Below are positions 8,630 to 14,208 of a stretch of 64,000 nucleotides of DNA, piece by piece. Position 1 is the stretch's first letter, and each line of letters opens with the position of its first letter. The translations under genes were made by a program, and so were the position numbers. Origin of the DNA: Glycomyces artemisiae (lineage in GTDB: Bacteria > Actinomycetota > Actinomycetes > Mycobacteriales > Micromonosporaceae); contig NZ_PVTJ01000003.1 in assembly GCF_003002955.1 (NCBI RefSeq), positions 310,001 through 374,000 on the forward strand, in the 5' to 3' direction. The notes beneath the pieces are model-generated. The model made no database searches, was not told the DNA's origin, and saw only the letters and a program-made list of their open reading frames with translations.

Positions 8630-9591
8630 TGGCCCGCCCGGAGCACGTCGAGGTCGGCGGGCGCACCATCAGGGTCCCGCACCCGGACAAGGAGATGTTC
8701 CCCGGCGAGGGGATCACCGCGGCCGACGTCCTCGCCCACTACCGGGCCGTCGCCCCCGTGATGCTCCCCCACCTCGCCGGGCGGGCGCTGACGCTGCTGC
8801 GCCACCCCGACGGGATCGGCGCCGAGGGGTTCTTCCAGCGGCACGCCATGGACTACTTCCCCGACTGGGTGCGCACGGTGACGGTCCCCAAGCGCGACGG
8901 GACGCAGGCCGACGCGGTCGTGTGCGACGACGAGGCGACGCTCGTCTACCTCGCGGCGCACAGCGCGATCGAGTTCCACATCCGGCCCTGCACCGTCGAC
9001 GCGATCGACTTCCCCGACCGGATGGTGGTCGACCTCGACCCGCCGGACGGCGCGCCCGTGGAGGTGCTGCGGGACGTCGCGCGGCGCGTCCGCGACCTCG
9101 TCGCCGACCTCGGGTTCACACCGTTCCTCCAGACCACCGGGGGCCGCGGCTTCCACGTCGTCGCGCCCCTGGACCGCAGCGAGGACTTCCGGTTCGTGCG
9201 CGAGCTCGCGGGGGACCTCGCCGGGCACCTCGCCCGCGCCGACCCGGAAGTGCTCACCGTGCAGCACCGCATCGAGAAGCGGGCGGGCCGGATCTTCCTC
9301 GACGTCAACCGCAACGGCCGGTCGCAGACCTTCGCGTCCCCGTACACGCTGCGCGCCCGGCCCGGCGCGGGCGTGGCCGTGCCCCTCGACTGGAGCGAGC
9401 TCGGCCGCGCCGTCCCCGGCGGCCACACCATCCGCACGATCCGCAGGCGCTTGGCCCGCAAGGCGGACCCGTGGGCGGACATCGACGAATACGCGGCCCC
9501 GGCGGGCCCGGCCCGCGCGAAGCTCGACGCGCTCATCGGCCCGCGGCGGGCCGCGAGGAGCGCGGCGAAGCGCCGGCGCCTGGCGCGTTAG
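8629..9591 (+). CDS. LigD-type DNA polymerase (archaeo-eukaryotic primase fold), 320 aa
   Basis: The polymerase component of non-homologous end joining, which fills gaps and adds ribonucleotides at broken ends. Catalytic aspartates are D135 and D137 in MVVDLDPPDG, and the second motif is TTGGRGFHVVAPL; N-terminal HPDKEMFP and RHPDGIGAEGFFQRHA blocks are typical of the stand-alone PolDom family. The length suits a single PolDom. It overlaps the ligase stop by one base and is therefore translationally coupled. Its TAG stop interlocks with the TAA stop of the convergent Ku gene (shared TTAG), leaving no room for a terminator between them. Confidence 0.93.
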   Translation: MARPEHVEVGGRTIRVPHPDKEMFPGEGITAADVLAHYRAVAPVMLPHLAGRALTLLRHPDGIGAEGFFQRHAMDYFPDWVRTVTVPKRDGTQADAVVCDDEATLVYLAAHSAIEFHIRPCTVDAIDFPDRMVVDLDPPDGAPVEVLRDVARRVRDLVADLGFTPFLQTTGGRGFHVVAPLDRSEDFRFVRELAGDLAGHLARADPEVLTVQHRIEKRAGRIFLDVNRNGRSQTFASPYTLRARPGAGVAVPLDWSELGRAVPGGHTIRTIRRRLARKADPWADIDEYAAPAGPARAKLDALIGPRRAARSAAKRRRLAR

Positions 9592-10475
9592 GCGCTCTTG
9601 CGGCGCGACGCGGCGGCCTTCTTCGCGGCCTTCTTGGCCGGGGCCTTGCGGGCGGTCTTCTTGGCGCTCTTCTTGGCCGTCTTCTTCGCGGCCTTGCGCG
9701 CCGTCTTCTTGGCGGGGCGCTTGCGCTGGTCGACGGACTGCTGGAGCGCGTCCATCAGGTCGATGACCTTGGCCTTCGGCCGCTCCCGCTTCGACTTCGG
9801 GGCGCTGCGGCCCTCGTGCTTCGCCTCGATGAGGTCGGCGAGGGCCTCCTGGTAGGCGTCGGTGTAGCCCTCGGGGTGGAAGTCGGCGGCCATCGCGTCG
9901 ATGAGCGTCCCGGCCATCTCCAGCTCCTGGTCGCGCACCTCCGCGTCGAGGCCGCTCGTCTGGGGCTTGCGGATCTCGTCGGGCCACATCATCGTGTGCA
10001 TGACCAGGGCCTCGCCGCGGGGGCGCAGCGCGGCCAGGCTCTCGCGGCGGCGCAGCGTCACCTTCACGACCGCGATCCGGTCCTGCTGGATCAGGGCCTC
10101 GCGCAGGAGCACGTAGGGGCGGCCTCCGGTCTTGTCCGGTTCGAGGTAGTAGCTCTTGTCGTAGTAGATCGGGTCGATCTGCTCGGCGGGCACGAACTCC
10201 AGGACCTCGATGGTCTTCGACGTGCTCACCGGGAGGTCCTTGAGGTCGTCCTCGTCGAGGAGGACCACCTCGTCGTCGGGGGTCTCGAAGCCCTTGACGA
10301 TCTCGTCGGGGTCCACCGGCTCGTCGTCGATCTCGCACACCTTCAAATAGCGGATCCGGCCCTCGTCGGCCGCGTGGTACTGGTGCAGGCCCAGGTCGTG
10401 GCTGCCGGTGGCCGCAGTGACCTTGATCGGGATGCTGACCAGCCCGAACGCTATCGCCCCGCTCCAGATCGCCAT
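9588..10475 (-). CDS. ku: Non-homologous end-joining protein Ku, 295 aa
   Basis: Binds double-strand DNA ends and recruits the LigD activities encoded opposite. Starts MAIWSGAIAFGLVSIPIKV, the canonical bacterial Ku opening, followed by the core bridge domain (RIRYLKVCEIDDEPVDPDEIVKGFE, PIYYDKSYYLEPDK, ALVMHTMMWPDEIR). The last ~45 residues are a lysine/alanine tract (repeats of the AKKTARKAAKKT kind), a basic tail that in actinobacterial Ku proteins increases DNA threading and ligation. No Shine-Dalgarno is seen; GATCCT lies six bases before the ATG, suggesting a leaderless message. Gene order is convergent with ligD-type genes, which is less common than an operon. Confidence 0.95.
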   Translation of the reverse strand: MAIWSGAIAFGLVSIPIKVTAATGSHDLGLHQYHAADEGRIRYLKVCEIDDEPVDPDEIVKGFETPDDEVVLLDEDDLKDLPVSTSKTIEVLEFVPAEQIDPIYYDKSYYLEPDKTGGRPYVLLREALIQQDRIAVVKVTLRRRESLAALRPRGEALVMHTMMWPDEIRKPQTSGLDAEVRDQELEMAGTLIDAMAADFHPEGYTDAYQEALADLIEAKHEGRSAPKSKRERPKAKVIDLMDALQQSVDQRKRPAKKTARKAAKKTAKKSAKKTARKAPAKKAAKKAAASRRKSA

Positions 10476-10481
10476 GGACCC

Positions 10482-10487
10482 AGGATC
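10482..10487 (-). promoter_or_regulatory. Putative -10 (GATCCT) of leaderless ku transcript
   Basis: Read on the minus strand, GATCCT is followed by six bases and then the ku ATG. No ribosome site is present. Weak by itself; it gains support from the same spacing at other genes in the window. Confidence 0.3.
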
Positions 10488-10542
10488 GCACCGATGCGCA
10501 TGCGGCAGGAGTGAAACCTGAGAGTTCTTTCGATATCCGTCC

Positions 10543-10548
10543 TAGTCT
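10543..10548 (+). promoter_or_regulatory. Putative -10 (TAGTCT) of leaderless transcript, inside a CCTGAGA/TCTCAGG dyad
   Basis: TAGTCT ends six bases before the GTG at 10555. An inverted repeat CCTGAGA (10517-10523) and TCTCAGG (10546-10552) brackets this promoter in the 79-base divergent gap to ku, so binding of a regulator there could affect both genes. Confidence 0.4.
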
Positions 10549-10554
10549 CAGGAC

Positions 10555-11202
10555 GTGGACCTGCCCGCACCGATGCTGCCCATCCCCGGCCCGCCGCCCT
10601 CCCGCGGCGGCTGGTCCTACGAGCGCGAGCAGGACGGCCTGCGCGTCGTCTGCGGCGCCGCGGACGGGTGCTGGCGCATGCTCACCCGCTACGGCACCGA
10701 CCTCGCCGACCGCTTCCCCGAACTCGCCCGCATCACCGACTTCCACGGCACGGTCCTCGACGGCGAACTGGTCCTCTCCCCCGCCGGGATGCGCCGCCGC
10801 TACACGTCCCCCGAGGACGCGGCCCGCCTCGCCGACGACTTCCCCGCCACCGTGGTCGTCTTCGACGTCCTCGCCCTCAACGCCGTCGACGTCCGCCACG
10901 AGCCCTACATCTACCGCCGCATCGCCCTCGACGGCCTCGGCCTCACCGCCGGAGCCTGGCGCACCCGCCCCTGGACCACCGACCCGCCCGCCGACCCCCG
11001 CGGCTCCATCGCCAAACGCCTCGCCAGCCCCTACACGAGCGGCCGCTCCCCCGACTGGATCCGCCTGCGCAAACCCTCACCCGACCGAGCCGAGATGCCC
11101 CACCTCGCCCAGCCGCACCACGGCACGGCTCCCGTAGAAGTCGTCCTCGACGAGCGTCGTAATACTCCCCGAGCCCGCCTTGAACACCGCGTATCCCAAT
11201 GA
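10555..11202 (+). CDS. Ligase-like protein lacking the nucleotidyl lysine, 215 aa
   Basis: Aligns by eye with the adenylation domain of the neighbouring ligase: SYEREQDGLRVV corresponds to motif I (ERKLDG there), but the AMP-accepting lysine is replaced by glutamate (E25). Motif III (VLDGELVLS), motif IV (GSIAKRLASPYTSGRS) and a motif V-like DWIRLRK are kept. The central adenylation domain is shortened and no OB-fold domain follows; the last ~40 residues are proline/arginine-rich and unrecognised. Without the lysine it cannot form ligase-AMP, so a structural or regulatory role in DNA-end processing beside Ku is more likely than catalysis; a decaying paralogue is the alternative. The ORF is intact with normal codon usage, arguing for selection. 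Leaderless GTG start. Confidence 0.7.
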   Translation: MDLPAPMLPIPGPPPSRGGWSYEREQDGLRVVCGAADGCWRMLTRYGTDLADRFPELARITDFHGTVLDGELVLSPAGMRRRYTSPEDAARLADDFPATVVVFDVLALNAVDVRHEPYIYRRIALDGLGLTAGAWRTRPWTTDPPADPRGSIAKRLASPYTSGRSPDWIRLRKPSPDRAEMPHLAQPHHGTAPVEVVLDERRNTPRARLEHRVSQ

Positions 11203-11229
11203 GCCGCAACGGCACCGTGGGCCGCCCTT

Positions 11230-11272
11230 TCCGGGGGCCCAGGAGTCGAGTATGCGCAGCCCGGCCCCCGGA
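11230..11272. terminator. Inverted repeat between convergent genes
   Basis: Perfect 10-bp arms TCCGGGGGCC and GGCCCCCGGA with a 23-base loop, placed between the plus gene ending at 11202 and the minus gene ending at 11287. Likely a bidirectional factor-independent terminator without a strong U tract. Confidence 0.5.
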
Positions 11273-11286
11273 CTTGTGGGCGCCGG

Positions 11287-11760
11287 TCAGGCGGCGTCGA
11301 ATGCGGCTTGGAGTTCTGCCGGGTCGAGTTTGCCCATGCGGAGCATCGCTGCGACGACGGCCTGGGCTTTGACCTGGTTCGGGTCCTTCTGGAGTTCGAA
11401 CATGAGGGTGGGGGTGACCTGCCAGGACAGGCCGAACTTGTCCTTGAGCCAGCCGCAGGGACCTTTCTCGCCGCCTTCGGAGAGCCGCTCCCAGAAGTAG
11501 TCGACCTCCTCGGCGGTGTCGCAGTGGACCATGAGCGAGACCGAGGTGTTGAACGCGTCGCCCGAGCCGCCGTTGAGCGCGATGTACCGCCGCCCGGCCA
11601 GTTCGAAGTCGACGGTGAGCACCGACCCGGGCTCGCCGGGGCCCGCCGAGCCGTTCTCGGTGACCTCCAGGATCTTCCCGTCCTCGAAGATCGAGGTGTA
11701 GTGCTCGGCCGCGTCCATCGCCTTGCCGTCGAACCACAGGAACGTCGTGACGTCCTTCAT
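11287..11760 (-). CDS. VOC-family protein, PhnB / 3-demethylubiquinone methyltransferase-like, 157 aa
   Basis: Begins MKDVTTFLWFDGKAMDAAEHYTSIF, continues YIALNGGSGDAFNTSVSLMVHCDTAEEVDYFWERLS and GPCGWLKDKFGLSWQVTP, the standard landmarks of the PhnB-like subgroup of the vicinal-oxygen-chelate fold. These proteins are small cytoplasmic dimers; the annotated methyltransferase name is historical and enzymatic activity is usually unproved. The start is the ATG at 11760; longer upstream reading is arginine-rich and implausible. It is a single-gene unit, convergent with the ligase-like gene and divergent from the small protein at 11937. Confidence 0.85.
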   Translation of the reverse strand: MKDVTTFLWFDGKAMDAAEHYTSIFEDGKILEVTENGSAGPGEPGSVLTVDFELAGRRYIALNGGSGDAFNTSVSLMVHCDTAEEVDYFWERLSEGGEKGPCGWLKDKFGLSWQVTPTLMFELQKDPNQVKAQAVVAAMLRMGKLDPAELQAAFDAA

Positions 11761-11936
11761 GATCGGTGTCCTTCCCGAATCGATCCGCCGCCTCCCTTGA
11801 GGAGCGGCCGGTTCCGAACCTACCGATCTTCGAGGCGCCGGTCTTGAACGAAACGAGCGTCCGCCGGTGCCCGCGCGCCGCGCATCGCGGCTACCGTTGT
11901 AGCGACTCGATGTTGCTTCCAGAAAGAGGACCGCCC

Positions 11937-12197
11937 GTGGCAAGTACCGCAGAGATCAAGGCGCAGATCCAGTCCGCCATCGAGCAGGCGAACGAGGCGA
12001 TCGGCCAGATCGGCGCCGCGCAGACCCAGATCGAGACCGCGATCGGCGCGGGCAGCGCCGCCACGCAGGACACCTCCAGCGCCCTCCCCGGCGAGGCCCT
12101 CGGCCAGTGGCAGCAGGCGAAGGAGCAGCTCGAAGAGGCGGTCACCCTGGCCCTGGCGGCGAACCAGACGTTCGAGCAGTACTCCAACACGATCTGA
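11937..12197 (+). CDS. Small helical protein, 86 aa, function unknown
   Basis: GTG start supported by an AGAGGA ribosome site seven bases upstream. The sequence is alanine/glutamine/glutamate-rich with heptad-like spacing (IKAQIQSAIEQANEAIGQI, then GQWQQAKEQLEEAVTLAL) and predicts two or three long helices separated by a glycine/serine hinge. Size and helix-turn-helix shape recall WXG100/Esx-type proteins, but the WxG turn is not present, so that label is not applied. It is monocistronic and followed by an unusually strong terminator, which suggests high expression. I do not recognise a named family. Confidence 0.65.
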   Translation: MASTAEIKAQIQSAIEQANEAIGQIGAAQTQIETAIGAGSAATQDTSSALPGEALGQWQQAKEQLEEAVTLALAANQTFEQYSNTI

Positions 12198-12214
12198 CGC
12201 GCGCCCCGAGCGCA

Positions 12215-12252
12215 GACGAGGGCCCCATGCCGTTCGGCATGGGGCCCTCGTC
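12215..12252 (+). terminator. Strong hairpin terminator
   Basis: Perfect 17-bp stem (GACGAGGGCCCCATGCC pairing with its complement) and a GTTC tetraloop, 18 bases after the stop of the small protein gene. No U tract, as is common in high-GC actinomycetes. Confidence 0.85.
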
Positions 12253-12352
12253 TCGCCGTCCCGGGAAAGCCCTGTGAACCCGGTCCGGCTGCGGCTCCCA
12301 TCGGCGGGTCCTTGACAGGGGGGCCGATGCGGCAGAGCCGGGTCGGGCGGTG

Positions 12353-12426
12353 CGCGGGTCCCGGCGGCTTCTTTCTAGGGACCCGCGACGCGCCCGGCGT
12401 CGCAGTGGGACGCCTGGCGGCGTCCC
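12353..12426 (-). terminator. Two tandem hairpins downstream of the methyltransferase gene
   Basis: Hairpin A: CGCGGGTCCC (12353-12362) pairs with GGGACCCGCG (12378-12387) across a 15-base loop. Hairpin B: GGGACGCC (12407-12414) pairs with GGCGTCCC (12419-12426) across TGGC; read on the minus strand it lies 36 bases after the methyltransferase stop. Together they close the convergent pair. Confidence 0.6.
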
Positions 12427-12462
12427 TTACTGGATTTGATCTTACCTTGGATTGAGTCTAAA

Positions 12463-13251
12463 TCAAGCCCGGGTCTTGAGTGACCTCGCCCGCAGGACGC
12501 AGCTCTGCATCGGGAGCGTGAACTCGCCGCGGGCGGTCTCGGGGCGGGATTCGAGGTAGGTGCGGAGGCGGTCGAGCAGGTCGCGGCGCTCCTGGTCGGG
12601 CATGACGAGGACGCCCGCGCGCGTGGCGAGGGTGGCGACGAGGGTGTCGGCGGTGCGGCGCTGGTGGTGCGGGAAGTGCGCCCGTTCAGGTGAGCCGAAG
12701 GAGGGCGCGCCCGTGGCGGGGAGGTGCATGTCGGCGGTCTCGGTGCGCCAGCTCGCGGGCGTGTCGCGGGGGCCGACGACGGCGGGCCCGGCGGTCCGGG
12801 CGAGCCCGGCGACCCAGTCGATGCCGTCGTCGAGGACGTTCCAGAGCCCGGCGAGGACGCCGCCGGGGGCGAGGACCCGGGCGATCTCGGGCCCGGCGGC
12901 GGCCATGTCGAACCAGTGCATGGCGTTCCCGGCGAGGACGGCGTCGACCGAGTCGTCGGGCAAGGGGACCGCTTCGGCGCTGCCGCGGTGGGCGCGGACC
13001 TCGGGCAGGTCGTGCCGCAACTGCGCGAGCATCGACTCGTCGGGCTCGACGGCGACCACGTCGACGCCCGCGGCGGCCAGGACCGCGGCCAGCTTGCCTG
13101 TCCCGGCGCCGAGGTCGAGGACCCGCGGCCCGGGCGCGGCGTGGAGGGCCCAGCGGACGGCCGCCTTCGCGTAGTCCGGGCGGTGCTCGGCATAGGCGGC
13201 GGCCGCGCCGCCGAACGATGAACGGTGGCGTGCGCGCTCGTCCTGCTCCAT
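12463..13251 (-). CDS. Class I SAM-dependent methyltransferase, 262 aa
   Basis: Rossmann-type methyltransferase. Motif I is RVLDLGAGTGKLAAVL, the acidic ribose-binding end is VVAVEPDESML, then GSAEAVPLPDDSVDAVLAGNAMHWFD (motifs II/III region) and VLAPGGVLAGLWN. An N-terminal ARHRSSFGGAAAAYAEHRPDY stretch is typical of the small-molecule methyltransferase group related to UbiE/Tam. Substrate unknown. It has no Shine-Dalgarno; TAGGCT lies six bases upstream of the ATG. It is divergent from a MarR regulator and shares an operator array with it, so its expression is probably MarR-controlled. Confidence 0.88.
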   Translation of the reverse strand: MEQDERARHRSSFGGAAAAYAEHRPDYAKAAVRWALHAAPGPRVLDLGAGTGKLAAVLAAAGVDVVAVEPDESMLAQLRHDLPEVRAHRGSAEAVPLPDDSVDAVLAGNAMHWFDMAAAGPEIARVLAPGGVLAGLWNVLDDGIDWVAGLARTAGPAVVGPRDTPASWRTETADMHLPATGAPSFGSPERAHFPHHQRRTADTLVATLATRAGVLVMPDQERRDLLDRLRTYLESRPETARGEFTLPMQSCVLRARSLKTRA

Positions 13252-13257
13252 CCGGTC

Positions 13258-13263
13258 AGCCTA
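13258..13263 (-). promoter_or_regulatory. Putative -10 (TAGGCT) of leaderless methyltransferase transcript
   Basis: On the minus strand TAGGCT-GACCGG-ATG: hexamer, six-base spacer, start codon. No ribosome site. Confidence 0.45.
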
Positions 13264-13288
13264 CGGCGGCGCGACGTGACGCAGGGAA

Positions 13289-13368
13289 CGAAGGGTCCTG
13301 CAAAATAATCGAAGGTACCTGTTGTTGTTTGCAGGTTCCTTCGCTTATGATCTACGAAGGAACCTTCG
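13289..13368. promoter_or_regulatory. Four phased copies of a CGAAGGNNCCT operator
   Basis: Copies: CGAAGGGTCCT (13289-13299), CGAAGGTACCT (13310-13320), inverted AGGTTCCTTCG (13333-13343) and the dyad CGAAGGAACCTTCG (13355-13368). Start-to-start distances are 21, 23 and 22 bases, about two helical turns, so four dimers could stack on one face of the DNA. They fill the divergent region between the methyltransferase and the MarR gene at 13404. Confidence 0.75.
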
Positions 13369-13403
13369 GAAATCCCGGAGGTCCGATCGAAAGGAATCCA
13401 CTC

Positions 13404-14120
13404 ATGTACGACGAACATGATCAGAGAGGCCCGGAGCGCGACGAGCGCACGGGCGACGACGCAGCCGACTGGGACGACGAGGAGACCGGCCGCAACCTGG
13501 GCTGGCGCCTCTCGTACCTGTTCCTGCTGCTGCGGCGCGGCGACGCGCACCTGCGCCGCGGGGACCGCCCGCGGGCGGGCGCCTTCCAGGGCCAGGGGCG
13601 GGTGCTCCACCTGCTCTCGCTCCAGTCGCCGATCGCGCAGAAGGACCTCGCCTACCTGCTGGGCATTCGCTCGCAGTCGCTGGGCGAGCTGCTGGGCAAG
13701 CTCGAAGAGGCCGGCCTCGTGCGGCGCGAGCCGAGCCCGGAGGACCGCCGCACCAGCATGGTCGACCTGACCGACGCGGGCCGCGCCGCCGCCGAGCAGC
13801 GCGAGGAGACTCCCAGCGACGACCCGTTCAGCGTGCTCAGCGACGAGGAGCGGGACCAGCTGGCCGGGCTCCTCGACCGCGTCATCGAGGCGAAGGAGTC
13901 GCAGCTGACCGGGGCCGCCGACGCGCGCATGCGCAAGTTCAAGCAGATCGCGTTCGAATTCGAGAGCCGCGGCGGACCCGGGTTCGGGCGCGGGTTCGGA
14001 CCGGGCTTCGACGGCCCGGGGCACCGCGGCGGCCGCGGACGCGGGCGCGGCGGCGAGCGCGGACACGGACGCGAGGGCGGCCGGGGCCGCTCCCCGCGCG
14101 GTGAGCGATGGGACTGGTGA
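13404..14120 (+). CDS. MarR-family regulator with glycine/arginine-rich tail, 238 aa
   Basis: Winged-helix MarR core at about residues 30-165: LQSPIAQKDLAYLLGIRSQSLGELLGKLEEAGLVRREPSPEDRRTSMVDLTDAGRA contains the recognition helix and the wing with its DxR motif. The first ~30 residues are strongly acidic (DDAADWDDEE) and the last ~50 are an unusual GFGRGFGPGFDGPGHRGGRGRGRGG tract resembling nucleic-acid-binding RG tails; typical MarR proteins are 140-170 residues. An AAAGGA site precedes the ATG at 13404. Four operator copies directly upstream imply autoregulation together with the divergent methyltransferase. Inducer unknown. Confidence 0.85.
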   Translation: MYDEHDQRGPERDERTGDDAADWDDEETGRNLGWRLSYLFLLLRRGDAHLRRGDRPRAGAFQGQGRVLHLLSLQSPIAQKDLAYLLGIRSQSLGELLGKLEEAGLVRREPSPEDRRTSMVDLTDAGRAAAEQREETPSDDPFSVLSDEERDQLAGLLDRVIEAKESQLTGAADARMRKFKQIAFEFESRGGPGFGRGFGPGFDGPGHRGGRGRGRGGERGHGREGGRGRSPRGERWDW

Positions 14121-14166
14121 CCGGACCCGGCGCGCGGGCCCTCCCCCGCCGCCGAATGGAGCGTTG

Positions 14167-14194
14167 AGGGCTCCGCGGACCACCGCGGAGCCCT
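14167..14194. terminator. Bidirectional hairpin terminator
   Basis: Perfect 12-bp stem AGGGCTCCGCGG / CCGCGGAGCCCT with loop ACCA, followed by TTT on the plus strand. Lies between the convergent MarR (+) and fusion glycosyltransferase (-) genes. Confidence 0.8.
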
Positions 14195-14208
14195 TTCGCG
14201 TTGCGGCG

